Source: Streptomyces sp. NBC_00078 (lineage in GTDB: Bacteria; Actinomycetota; Actinomycetes; Streptomycetales; Streptomycetaceae). From it: DNA of 64,000 nt. Every line of letters starts with the position of its first letter. The first letter of the stretch is position 1. The DNA is taken from the NCBI RefSeq assembly GCF_026343335.1, contig NZ_JAPELX010000001.1:5022001-5086000 (forward strand), in the 5' to 3' direction. A program made the position numbers and the translations under genes. The notes under the pieces are model-generated. The model saw only the letters and a list, made by a program, of their open reading frames with translations, was not told where the DNA came from and did no database searches. This document shows, one piece after another, positions 52,266 to 61,071 of the stretch.

Positions 52266-54665
52266 GGCCGCCTCCACGTGGTCGAACACCTCGTCACCAT
52301 CCGTCCCCGTCAGCAGATACGCCTGTGCCTCGCCCACGTGGAAGTACATCCCGTGCAGCTCCAGCGCACCCTCCCGCAGGGCTCGGGACACCGACTCATG
52401 GGCGTGGAGGTGCTCCAACTGCTGGACCACGTTGGTCAGACAGAGCTGCTCGACCGCGTCGGCCGGCGCCCTGCCCGCGAGCCGTGCGTACGGTCGGCCG
52501 TCGTCGGTCATGCGCTCCAGGCTGGGCAGCCCGTGCCGCAGCCACCGCCTGAGCGGCGTCGGGGGGCCGTCCGGTTCGGTAGTGAGCAGCGTCTGCATGG
52601 CCCCGCACCCGGAGTGCCCGCACACGGTGATCGACCGCACCTTCAGCACATCCACGGCGTACTCGATCGCCGCCGCCACCGAGTCGTCGCCGCTCTCCTC
52701 GCCCGGCAGGGGAACGAGGTTGCCCACGTTGCGCACCACGAACAGGTCGCCGGGACCACTGGAGGTGATCATCGACGTGACGAGCCGTGAGTCGGCGCAG
52801 GTGAGGAAGAGCTGGGACGGCCGCTGCCCCTCCCTGGCCAGACGCGCCAGCTCACCCCGCACGAGCGGTGCGGTGTTGCGCTGGAACGCACTGATGCCGC
52901 GCGCGAGTTGATGCCCGCTCCGGTTGTCCCGAGCGCTCCGGCCGCTCTGTCCGCCGGGGCTGCTAGGCCCACTCGGCTCGCCCGGCGCGCCGGTGTGGTC
53001 CGCGGGCGCCGCGGATCGCGACGGTTCGCACTGGTGGTTGCGCCAGGGTGTCCAGGGACGGCAGAGGCAGCCGACGGAGGACTCGCCATGCCCTTCGGCG
53101 AGCGGCACGGGCTCGCTGCTGCGGGCACCGGGTCTGCGGCCGGTCAGCTCGACGGAGCCGCCCTGTGTCGTGTGCGTGTTCTGCCAGTCCTGCAGTGACT
53201 CGTACGCCGCGTGGTCCATGAAGGAGCCGTCCAACTCCACCACGGCGGGGGTGCCTTGGGGTACGAGATGCAGGGCCCGGCTGAGCCGCGGCACCGCGAG
53301 GAACGTCAACTGGCCGCGGACGCGTACATGATGGACTCCTTCCTTCTCTTCGTGCGTGATGCGGGTGCGGGCGAGGCGCTGCATGGCGACGGCGACGGCC
53401 ACGGCGATCCCGAGGGTCACGCCCTCCAGGACGCCGAGGGCCACCACGCCGAGCGTGGTGACGGTGTACACCAGCACTTCCCGGTGGCGGGTCACCGTGC
53501 GGATGTGGTGCAGGGACACCATCTGGATGCCGACGGCCATCACCAGGGCGGCGAGCGAGGCGAGCGGGATGAACTCCAGGACCGGAACCATCAGCAGCGC
53601 AGCGACTACTACCAGAACGCCGTGCAGCATCGTGGAGTTCCGGCTCACGGCACCCGCGTTCACGTTCGCCGAACTTCTCACGGCCACTCCGGCGACCGGC
53701 AGTCCGCCGAGCGCCCCGGAGACGATGTTGGCGGCGCCCTGTCCGAGCAGTTCGCGGTCCAGGTCGGCGCGGCCCACACGGGCGGTCAGGCCTGGCCGCG
53801 CGGCGGCCAACTTGTCCACGGCGACCGCACCGAGCAGCGACTGCACGCTGCATACCAGCGTGGTGGTGAGCACGGCCGCGATCAGGCCGAGGACGGGGCC
53901 CTCGGGGAGTCCGGCCAGGGCATGGCTGCTCCACGACGGCAGGTCGACCTTGGCCAGGCTCAGCCCGGCGAGCGAGGCGGCCGCGGTGGAGCCGGCCACG
54001 GCGACCAGCGCGGCCGGGATCTTTCTCAGCATGCGCCCCGCCCGACCGGGGATCCGCGGCCAGAGCAGCAGCAGGGTCAGGGTCAGCACGCTGACGGTCA
54101 CCGCGGCGGGATGCAGGTTCACCAACTGGGCGGGCAGCGCCCGGAGGTTGTCCAGGACGGAACTCTGCGGGGTGCCGCCGAGGACGATGTGCAGCTGGGC
54201 CACGGCGATGGTGACGCCGATGCCGGCGAGCATGCCGTGCACGATGGCGGGGCTGACGGCGAGCGCGGTCCGGGCCACGCGCAGGCAGCCGAGGCCCAGT
54301 TGTGCGAGGCCGGCGAGGACCGTGATGGCACAGGTCGTACGCCAGCCGTAGCGGTGGATGAGGTCGGCGGTGACGACAGTGAGGCCCGCGGCGGGCCCGC
54401 TGACCTGGAGTGGACAGCCGCCGATCCGTCCGGCGACCAGTCCGCCGACCGCGGCGGCGACCAGTCCGGCCTGGAGCGGGGCGCCGGTGGCGAGGGCGAT
54501 GCCCAGGGACAGGGGGAGGGCGATCAGGAAAACCGCGATCGAGGCCGACACATCGACTCCCGCGACGCGGAAGCGGCGGTGCGGGGCCGGGGGTGGACTG
54601 TGGGGCTGGTGGACGCTCTCGGTCCGGGTCGAGTTGGTGGCGCGGGTGGGGGCACAAGCCGACAT
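52251..54665 (-). CDS. SulP transporter-carbonic anhydrase fusion
   Basis: The 804-residue protein joins a SulP anion transporter (about 35-440, with VSASIAVFLIALPLSLGIAL and QVSGPAAGLTVV), a STAS domain (about 450-545, VVELDGSFMDHAA) and a beta-carbonic anhydrase (about 610-800). The zinc ligands are in LFLTCADSRLV near 646 and CGHSGCGAM near 706. It probably moves bicarbonate or sulfate and interconverts CO2. ATG 54665 has GGAGGA upstream. M. tuberculosis has a similar fusion (Rv3273). Confidence 0.92.
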   Translation of the reverse strand: MSACAPTRATNSTRTESVHQPHSPPPAPHRRFRVAGVDVSASIAVFLIALPLSLGIALATGAPLQAGLVAAAVGGLVAGRIGGCPLQVSGPAAGLTVVTADLIHRYGWRTTCAITVLAGLAQLGLGCLRVARTALAVSPAIVHGMLAGIGVTIAVAQLHIVLGGTPQSSVLDNLRALPAQLVNLHPAAVTVSVLTLTLLLLWPRIPGRAGRMLRKIPAALVAVAGSTAAASLAGLSLAKVDLPSWSSHALAGLPEGPVLGLIAAVLTTTLVCSVQSLLGAVAVDKLAAARPGLTARVGRADLDRELLGQGAANIVSGALGGLPVAGVAVRSSANVNAGAVSRNSTMLHGVLVVVAALLMVPVLEFIPLASLAALVMAVGIQMVSLHHIRTVTRHREVLVYTVTTLGVVALGVLEGVTLGIAVAVAVAMQRLARTRITHEEKEGVHHVRVRGQLTFLAVPRLSRALHLVPQGTPAVVELDGSFMDHAAYESLQDWQNTHTTQGGSVELTGRRPGARSSEPVPLAEGHGESSVGCLCRPWTPWRNHQCEPSRSAAPADHTGAPGEPSGPSSPGGQSGRSARDNRSGHQLARGISAFQRNTAPLVRGELARLAREGQRPSQLFLTCADSRLVTSMITSSGPGDLFVVRNVGNLVPLPGEESGDDSVAAAIEYAVDVLKVRSITVCGHSGCGAMQTLLTTEPDGPPTPLRRWLRHGLPSLERMTDDGRPYARLAGRAPADAVEQLCLTNVVQQLEHLHAHESVSRALREGALELHGMYFHVGEAQAYLLTGTDGDEVFDHVEAAGLSA

Positions 54666-55000
54666 GGTTCCCGTCTCCTCCGGGGCAGCGCGGTCGCGGA
54701 TCAGGTCGTCCCGTCGATGGACGGGGGCGGGTCGCGGCCGTGGGTCACGGCGTGCAGCGGCGGGATGAATCAACGCTCGGTAAACGAATCGTAATTCAGA
54801 GTAAAGGCCAGGCATAGACTTTTCTGGCAAATGAGGCAATGACTCACTCCAATGAGTGAAGCGGTCATTTCATCGGCTTGTCGTACTAATTCCTTCTCGG
54901 CCCCGTGCGACCTTGGCGGCGCTGTCGGGCCTGCCCGGCACACCACCAGAAAACGCCCTCATCGGCGTTGGCCTGAGAGAAGGAAGAAGGTGAGCGGAAC
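54666..55000. promoter_or_regulatory. Divergent promoter region with inverted repeat
   Basis: Between the SulP fusion and the lipoprotein gene, bases 54780-54900 are AT-rich. TCACTC-CAAT-GAGTGA at 54844-54859 is a short inverted repeat that could be an operator. No gene is evident in this 335-base gap. Confidence 0.4.
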
Positions 55001-56272
55001 ATGGCCGCCACCCACAGAATCGCCGCGGGCGCAGTGATCGCCGTGGCCTGTGCCGCATCGGTCGCCGGCTGCGCGATCGGATCCAACGGTCCCAAGGCAG
55101 GTTCTCCCGGACCGCCGAAAGCCCGGCCGGTCCAGGCGCCGGGAAGTGCGGTCCGGCTGATCGGCGACGGCTCCACCTCGTACACCGGAGCGCAGCCGCA
55201 CCTGCCGAGACCCGAGCGTCTGCGACCCGGCCAGAAGCCACCGCAGTTCGTCGTCTTCTCCTGGGACGGCGCGGGCGAGGACAGCCAGAAGCTGTTCTCC
55301 CACTTCCGCAAGCTCTCCAAGGCCAACCACGCGACGATGACGTACTTCCTCAGCGGCGTGTACATGCTGCCGCAGGAGAAGCGCGACCTCTACAAGCCCC
55401 CGCAGCACTCGCCGGGCCGCTCCGACATCGGCTTCAACGACGAGAAGGGCATCGCCGACACCGTCAAGCAGCTACGCCTCGCCTGGCTGGAGGGCAACGA
55501 GATCGGCACCCACTTCAACGGCCACTTCTGCGGCAAGAACGGTGGAGTCGGCGAGTGGTCGGTCGCCGAGTGGAAGAGCGAGATCAATCAGGCCAAGCAG
55601 TTCGTGAAGAGCTGGAAGACCAACGCCGACATGAAGAAGGCGGCTTCACTGCCCTTCGACTACGACAAGGAGCTCATCGGCGCGCGGACACCCTGCCTCG
55701 AAGGCCAGAAGAACTTCATGCGGGCCGCGAGCCAGATGGGCTTCCGCTACGACACCAGCGGGGTCAACGAACAGCTCTGGCCGAAGAAGAAGGAAGGCCT
55801 CTGGGACCTGTCCATGCAGCTCGTGCCCTTCCCCGGGCACTCCTACGAGCAGCTCACCATGGACTACAACTTCATGGTCAACCAGTCCGGCACCCAGACC
55901 CAGGGCGACCCCGACAAGTACGACTACTGGGGCGACCAGATGCGCGACGGCCTGCTCAAGGGCTTTCGCCGGGCCTACGAGGGCAACCGGGCGCCGCTGA
56001 TCATCGGCAACCACTTCGAGTCCTGGAACGGCGGCACCTACATGCGGGCCATCGACGAGGTCGTCGAGAACGTCTGCAACAAGCCCGAGGTGCGCTGCGT
56101 GTCCTTCCACCAGCTCGCCGACTGGCTGGACGCCCAGGACCCGCAGACCCTGGCGAAGCTGCGCACCCTGAACGTCGGCGTGGCCCCGAAGCAGGGCTGG
56201 GCGTCCTTGCTGGCCGGCCGCCCCGCCCCGGCCCCGAAGGGTGCGCCCGGGGCGCCGGCGGTCAAGCAGTGA
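55001..56272 (+). CDS. Lipoprotein with polysaccharide deacetylase-like fold
   Basis: The 423-residue protein has a signal peptide and lipobox (SVAGC, Cys24), so it is attached outside the membrane. It has FSWDGAGED near 87, GNEIGTHFNGHFC near 166 and GNHFESWNGG near 336, an order like the Asp and His metal ligands of carbohydrate esterase 4. The fit is loose: the strict TFDDG motif is absent. A Pro/Ala-rich tail ends it. Function is not known. Confidence 0.72.
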   Translation: MAATHRIAAGAVIAVACAASVAGCAIGSNGPKAGSPGPPKARPVQAPGSAVRLIGDGSTSYTGAQPHLPRPERLRPGQKPPQFVVFSWDGAGEDSQKLFSHFRKLSKANHATMTYFLSGVYMLPQEKRDLYKPPQHSPGRSDIGFNDEKGIADTVKQLRLAWLEGNEIGTHFNGHFCGKNGGVGEWSVAEWKSEINQAKQFVKSWKTNADMKKAASLPFDYDKELIGARTPCLEGQKNFMRAASQMGFRYDTSGVNEQLWPKKKEGLWDLSMQLVPFPGHSYEQLTMDYNFMVNQSGTQTQGDPDKYDYWGDQMRDGLLKGFRRAYEGNRAPLIIGNHFESWNGGTYMRAIDEVVENVCNKPEVRCVSFHQLADWLDAQDPQTLAKLRTLNVGVAPKQGWASLLAGRPAPAPKGAPGAPAVKQ

Positions 56273-56275
56273 CCG

Positions 56276-57256
56276 TCACAGGGAGGCGGTGACGCCCTCA
56301 CCGAGCACGAACCCGGGGTCGACCTGCGCCGCCAGGTCGGCCCCGGTGCGCGCGTTGCCCCACGCGTCCGCGTTCTTCAGGTGGAAGTGCACCATCTGGC
56401 GCATGTAGCGCTCCCGGTCGCGCAGCTCGTACGTCGCGTCCACGGCGACCTCCAGGGTGCGCAGGGCACGGCGGTTGGTGTCCTCCAGGAGCTCGAACCG
56501 GCGCGGGCGGCCCTTCTCCATGGCGCGCACCCAGTCCGAGTGCCCGACGGTCACGAGCAGGTCGTCCCCGACCTCGGCGCGGAGGAAGTCGAGGTCGTCC
56601 CGGCCCTGCACCTTGTTCCCGACGACCTTGAGCACGACGCCGAAGTCACGGGCGTACTCCTTGTACTGGCGGTAGACGGAAACCCCCTTCCGCGTCGGCT
56701 CGGCGACGAGGAAGGTGATGTCGAAGCGGGTGAACATGCCGGAGGCGAAGGCGTCGGAGCCCGCCGTCATGTCCACCACGACGTACTCCCCGCGCCCGTC
56801 CACCAGGTGGTTCAGGCACAGCTCCACCGCTCCCGTCTTGGAGTGGTAGCAGGCGACCCCCAGGTCGGCGTCGGTGAAGGGGCCGGTGACCATCAAACGG
56901 ACGGCACCGCCGTCGAGTTCCACCGGCCGGGCGCAGGCCTCGTAGACCGGGTTGTCCTCGCACACCCGCAGCAGCCGCGAGCCCTCGCCGGGCGGGGTCG
57001 TCTTGATCATCGTCTCGGCGGAGGCGATGCGCGGGTTCGAGCCGCGCAGGTGGTTCTTGATCAGTGACAGCCGGTCGCCCATCGCGGGCAGCGCGGCGGC
57101 CTCCGCCTCGTCCAGGCCGAGCGCGGCCCCCAGATGCTGGTTGATGTCCGCGTCGACCGCGATGACCGGCGCACCGGTGGCCGCGAGATGGCGGATGAAC
57201 AGGGAGGACACGGTCGTCTTGCCGCTGCCGCCCTTCCCGACGAAAGCAATTTTCAT
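56276..57256 (-). CDS. CooC/ParA-like P-loop ATPase
   Basis: The 326-residue protein starts MKIAFVGKGGSGKTTVSSLF with Walker A at 7-15, then VIAVDADINQHLG near 31-43 and VVVDMTAGSDAFASGMF near 165. It resembles CooC-type nickel-insertion or accessory ATPases. It lies with its 3' end 4 bases from the lipoprotein's, and diverges from the Fic-like gene. Confidence 0.85.
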   Translation of the reverse strand: MKIAFVGKGGSGKTTVSSLFIRHLAATGAPVIAVDADINQHLGAALGLDEAEAAALPAMGDRLSLIKNHLRGSNPRIASAETMIKTTPPGEGSRLLRVCEDNPVYEACARPVELDGGAVRLMVTGPFTDADLGVACYHSKTGAVELCLNHLVDGRGEYVVVDMTAGSDAFASGMFTRFDITFLVAEPTRKGVSVYRQYKEYARDFGVVLKVVGNKVQGRDDLDFLRAEVGDDLLVTVGHSDWVRAMEKGRPRRFELLEDTNRRALRTLEVAVDATYELRDRERYMRQMVHFHLKNADAWGNARTGADLAAQVDPGFVLGEGVTASL

Positions 57257-57356
57257 GTTCACCAAGGGTAGTGAGTTGATAGCTGTATGTGACATCAGGA
57301 GTGAAGAAGACCACTCAAACGTGGGGCACGCGCCCGAGGTGGCTAGGGTCGTACTC

Positions 57357-58181
57357 ATGAGTACGACAGGCGCGTCCGCTGATCCGCTCGCGGCCCTGGG
57401 CTCGCTGCCCGGTGTGACCGAGTCCGTGGAGTCCGTGCGCAAGGCCGTGGACCGGGTCTACGGACACCGGGTCATGCGGCGCCGCAGCAACGAGATCACC
57501 TCCGAGGCGGCGCTGCGTGGCGCCCGCGGGTCCGCGGCGCTGTCCGGTGCCGACTGGGCCCTCGAAGAGGTGCGCCGGCGCACCGACTTCAGCGGTGACG
57601 ACGACGCGCGCGTGGTGGGAGCGGCCCTGAGGCTGACCGCCGAGGCGGGCCAACTACTCTCCATCTGGCGACAGTCGCCGCTGAGGGTGCTGGCGCGACT
57701 GCACCTGGTGGCCGCGGCGGGCACCGAGGACGAGGTGGGACGGCCGCGACAGGCGGGCGAGCCGGTCGACGAGCCGCTCATCGAACTGCCGCTGCCGGGC
57801 GCCGACGAGGTGCACGGCCGGTTGGAGGGCCTGTCCGAGCTGGTCATCACGGGCAGTTCGGCGCCCGCCCTGGTGACGGCCGCGGTCGTCCACGGCGAAC
57901 TCCTCGCGCTGCGCCCCTTCACGTCCCGCAACGGCCTCGTCGCGCGCACCGCCGAACGCATCGTCCTGGTGGGCAGCGGCCTCGACCCGAAGTCCGTGTG
58001 CGCCGCCGAGGTCGGCCACGCCGAGCTGGGGCGCGCGGCCTATCTGGCGGCGCTGGACGGATACGTCTCCGGTACTCCGGAGGGCATGTCCGCCTGGATC
58101 GCCCACTGCGGCAGGGCGGTCGAGCTGGGCGCTCGGGAGTCGACGGCCGTGTGCGAGGCGCTGCAGCGCGGGGCGGCGTAA
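57357..58181 (+). CDS. Degenerate Fic-domain protein
   Basis: The 274-residue protein has a Fic-like core LLALRPFTSRNGLVARTAER near 182-201. Canonical Fic proteins read HPFxxGNGR. Here the catalytic His is Arg, the first Gly is Arg and the final Arg is Val, so AMP transfer by the usual mechanism is unlikely. The N-terminal half is helical and unassigned. It lies in a conserved actinobacterial region upstream of the HAD and 6C RNA genes. It may be a binding protein. Confidence 0.75.
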   Translation: MSTTGASADPLAALGSLPGVTESVESVRKAVDRVYGHRVMRRRSNEITSEAALRGARGSAALSGADWALEEVRRRTDFSGDDDARVVGAALRLTAEAGQLLSIWRQSPLRVLARLHLVAAAGTEDEVGRPRQAGEPVDEPLIELPLPGADEVHGRLEGLSELVITGSSAPALVTAAVVHGELLALRPFTSRNGLVARTAERIVLVGSGLDPKSVCAAEVGHAELGRAAYLAALDGYVSGTPEGMSAWIAHCGRAVELGARESTAVCEALQRGAA

Positions 58182-58201
58182 GAGGCCGGGGAAAAGGGTT
58201 G

Positions 58202-58229
58202 CGGCGGTACGAGGATTCGTACCGCCGCT
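58202..58229. terminator. Terminator after the Fic-like gene
   Basis: A perfect 12-bp stem (58202-58213 with 58218-58229) closes a 4-base GGAT loop, 20 bases beyond the stop codon. Confidence 0.75.
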
Positions 58230-58550
58230 GGCATGTTCACCGGGTTACCAAGCGTCCTCGATGTATTGCCCATCAGGCCGGGAACGTTGCCCGTCACCTG
58301 GTGCGGCTGGCCCGTAATCGACGGGTCGACGTCGCGTGGGTGCTCGATGTCCATGCTCGGTCCGTGGGCCAAATGCGTTATTAAGGTGATCCTTTCGGAT
58401 GTCCTTGGTCTCGCGGGCCGTTAACCCCTTTGTACTCCAGGACCGAAGCAAGCGGAACCCCTGGCTGTGCTTCTTTACTTTTAGTCTCAAATAGGTTACA
58501 AACGGGCGCCGGTATATCGAACGAGGTCGGACAGTCGGTGAACCGGCAGT
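58230..58550. other. Convergent gap with AT-rich patch
   Basis: This 320-base stretch lies between convergent genes. It holds an AT-rich patch (about 58475-58500, TTCTTTACTTTTAGTCTCAA) that could be a promoter for an undetected short transcript. A minus-strand frame that starts near 58372 runs through the terminator and into the Fic-like gene, so I do not accept it. Confidence 0.3.
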
Positions 58551-59384
58551 TCAGGCGACCGCCGACCGGCGTCGACTCGTGTACCAGACCAGACCCGCGG
58601 TGGCGGCCGCGGCGCCTATTGCGGCGGCCGCGACGAGTGCCGGACGGGGCGGTACGGAGAATGTCGGGATCCGCTGCTTGAGCCGGACCGGCCGGTGGAA
58701 ATCGAGAATCGGCCACCCGCGCGCGAGTGCCTCGCGGCGCAGCGTGCGGTCCGGGTTCACGGCGTGCGGATGACCGACCTCCTGCAGCATCGGCAGATCG
58801 GTCGCCGAGTCGCTGTAGGCGTAGCAGCGGTCGAGGTCGTATCCCTCGGACCGGGCCAGTTCCTTGACCGCCTCCGCCTTCGTCGGGCCGTACGCGTAGT
58901 ACGCCACCTCGCCGGTGAAGCAGCCGTCCTCGCCGACGACCATGCGCGTCGCCACCACGCGGTCCGCGCCGAGCAGCTCGCCGATCGGCTCCACGACCTC
59001 GGCGCCCGACGTCGACACGATGACGACGTCGCGGCCGGCGGTGTGGTGCTCCTCGATGAGGGAGGCGGCCTCGTCGTAGATGATCGGGTCGATCAGGTCG
59101 TGCAGGGTCTCGGCGACGATCTCCTTGACCTGCTGGACGTTCCAGCCACGGACGAGCTGCGAGAGGTACTTGCGCGTCCGCTCCATCTGGTCGTGGTCCA
59201 TGCCGCCGACGAGGAAGACGAACTGGGCATATGCGGTACGCAAGGCGGCGCGGCGGTTGATCAGCCCGCCTTGGTAGAACGACTTGCTGAACGTGAGCGT
59301 GCTCGACTTCGCAATGACCGTCTTGTCCAGGTCAAAGAAGGCAGCTGTGCGGGGCGAGGAGTGGTTTTCCACGACCCCGAGCAT
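58551..59384 (-). CDS. HAD-superfamily phosphatase (subclass IB, SerB-like)
   Basis: The 277-residue enzyme has motif I FFDLDKTVIAKSS near 16, motif II VIVSTSGAEVVEP near 123, the Lys in YGPTKAEAVKELA near 165 and the Asp pair in YAYSDSATDLPML near 190. A membrane helix (LVAAAAIGAAAATAGLVWYT) ends the protein. The gene stands opposite the 6C RNA and ssd, the same arrangement as Rv3661 beside Rv3660c in mycobacteria. Confidence 0.9.
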   Translation of the reverse strand: MLGVVENHSSPRTAAFFDLDKTVIAKSSTLTFSKSFYQGGLINRRAALRTAYAQFVFLVGGMDHDQMERTRKYLSQLVRGWNVQQVKEIVAETLHDLIDPIIYDEAASLIEEHHTAGRDVVIVSTSGAEVVEPIGELLGADRVVATRMVVGEDGCFTGEVAYYAYGPTKAEAVKELARSEGYDLDRCYAYSDSATDLPMLQEVGHPHAVNPDRTLRREALARGWPILDFHRPVRLKQRIPTFSVPPRPALVAAAAIGAAAATAGLVWYTSRRRSAVA

Positions 59385-59461
59385 AGGCGCAGCCCATTCG
59401 GCGTAAGGTGTGGCGCGTGGGTTTGCCTGAGAAGGCTCTCGGGTACACCATGGAAGTCACG

Positions 59462-59583
59462 GATCGTTCGCGACCGTGCTAACGCGGTCCGGCTCCTCCC
59501 CCCCCGAGTCGGCCGTGAAGGCGACCCCCACTCTCCCCCCCGGTGGGGGTCGTCGCATGTCCGGGTGGGTTTTTCTTTTTTTC
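59462..59583 (+). ncRNA. 6C small RNA
   Basis: Two hairpins with C-rich loops follow each other. Hairpin 1 pairs CCGGCTC (from about 59489) with GAGTCGG around a loop of at least six C. Hairpin 2 pairs 59522-59531 with 59543-59552 around a loop with seven C. A T-rich tract at about 59570-59580 ends it. This is the pattern of the conserved actinobacterial 6C RNA. Its neighbours (HAD phosphatase and ssd) are the same as in Mycobacterium and Streptomyces. The 5' end is estimated. Confidence 0.82.
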
Positions 59584-59967
59584 ATGCGGCTGTACGGCCG
59601 TTGCGAGGCGGCTGCGGCCGCCTCTTCGGCATGCCCGTGATCCGTCACTGTGCGTAGCCGCCGGGGTGCTCTGGGGAAGCCACGCCGAGGTCCTCGAGGG
59701 CGTCACCGGTGTGGGTGACGGCGATATTCACAACCGCCGAGTTGTCCACAGTTATCGACCAAGATCCACACGATTTCCGGGATCGCTGCACCGTGATTCA
59801 AACGCGTCCCGCTCGCGCCGAGTTCATGACCGGTTCCGGTTTGTCGGGCGGGTCGGCCGGTTCGTATCGGCCGTTCATATGGAGACCGCTTGCCGGTTCT
59901 TCACACGTTTGGGAATCGCGTGGCCGCAGGGGCTGCGCGAGAGATGCAGCGATGGGGGATGGAACCC
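59584..59967. promoter_or_regulatory. ssd-tad operon upstream region
   Basis: About 380 bases precede ssd. TTGTCCACA at 59742-59750 is a match to the Streptomyces DnaA box, single and so of doubtful meaning. The region around 59720-59790 is AT-richer than its surroundings and may carry the operon promoter. No gene is seen. Confidence 0.4.
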
Positions 59968-61071
59968 GTGACCGGAGCCGTCACACACGAACCACCACCC
60001 GCCGCCTCGGGGCGGCAGGCCGGACCACTGATCGTCACGGAGGACGTCGAGTTGCTCGACGACCTGTTGCGCCTGTGCGCCGCGGCGGGCGCGACGCCCG
60101 AGGTCCACCACTCGGTTCCGCAGCGTGCGGGAGGCTGGGAGGCTGCACCGCTCGTCCTGGTCGGCGACGACGCGGCACGGCGCGTGCGCGGGGCCGCACG
60201 CAGACGAGGAGTGGTGCTGGTCGGCCGCGACCAGGATGACTCCGGGGTCTGGCGCCGGGCCGTCGAGATCGGCGCCGACCACGTGCTGATGCTGCCCGAC
60301 GGCGAACAGTGGCTGGTCGACCGGATCGCGGACGTGGCCGAGGGCGTGGGCCGGCCCGCCCTCACCGTGGGCGTCATCGGGGGCCGCGGCGGGGCCGGAG
60401 CGTCCACACTCGCCTGCGCCCTCGCCGTCACCTCCGCGCGCGAGGGACTGCGCACCCTGCTCGTGGACGCCGATCCACTGGGCGGCGGACTGGATGTACT
60501 CCTCGGCGGCGAGAGCGCCGAGGGGCTGCGCTGGCCCGCCTTCGCCGCCTCCCGCGGGCGGGTCGGCGGCGGCGCCCTGGAGGAGTCGCTGCCGCAGCTC
60601 CACTCACTGCGGGTGCTCAGCTGGGACCGGGGTGACCGCATCGCCGTCCCGGCTCAGGCCGTACGGGCGGTGCTCGCCGCGGCCCGGCGACGCGGCGGCA
60701 CCGTGGTCGTCGACCTGCCGCGCCGTGTCGACGACGGGGTCGCCGAGGCCCTTGCCCAGCTCGACGTCGGGCTCCTGGTGGTCCCCGGCGAACTGCGCGC
60801 CGTGGCCGCGGCCGGGCGGGTGGCGTCCGCCGTCGGCATGGTCCTGCGCGACCTGCGGGTCGCGGTACGGGGTCCGTACGCGCCCGGGCTCGACGACCGC
60901 GAGGTGGCCCGGCTGCTCGGACTGCCGCTGGCCGGCGAACTGCCCGTGGAGACGGGGCTGCTGCGCCCGGGGGAGAGCAAGGCACCGCCCGCTGCCGGCG
61001 GCCGCGGGCCCCTGGCGCGCTTCTGCAAGGAGTTCTGGGAGCGGGCGCTGGTCGAAACGGGTGGCGCATGA
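59968..61071 (+). CDS. ssd: CpaE-like protein, septum site-determining Ssd family
   Basis: The 367-residue protein has an N-terminal receiver-like domain without phosphorylation motif and a C-terminal MinD/ParA-like ATPase domain. The P-loop reads VIGGRGGAGASTLACALA near 135-152, where the signature Lys residues are replaced by Arg and Ala, as in Ssd/CpaE proteins. LLVDADPLGGGLDV follows. CpaE helps place tad pili. GTG 59968 is preferred (GGGGGA 8 bases upstream); ATG 59959 is an alternative. It overlaps tadA by 4 bases. Confidence 0.85.
   Translation: MTGAVTHEPPPAASGRQAGPLIVTEDVELLDDLLRLCAAAGATPEVHHSVPQRAGGWEAAPLVLVGDDAARRVRGAARRRGVVLVGRDQDDSGVWRRAVEIGADHVLMLPDGEQWLVDRIADVAEGVGRPALTVGVIGGRGGAGASTLACALAVTSAREGLRTLLVDADPLGGGLDVLLGGESAEGLRWPAFAASRGRVGGGALEESLPQLHSLRVLSWDRGDRIAVPAQAVRAVLAAARRRGGTVVVDLPRRVDDGVAEALAQLDVGLLVVPGELRAVAAAGRVASAVGMVLRDLRVAVRGPYAPGLDDREVARLLGLPLAGELPVETGLLRPGESKAPPAAGGRGPLARFCKEFWERALVETGGA

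Noticed and set aside
58040..58372. Minus-strand frame of 110 codons in the gap before the HAD gene
   Set aside because: It runs through a strong terminator hairpin and then antisense to the Fic-like gene, and has no ribosome site.
59742..59750. DnaA box TTGTCCACA (another at 63212-63220)
   Set aside because: Single boxes occur by chance, and neither is part of a cluster. No origin is suggested.
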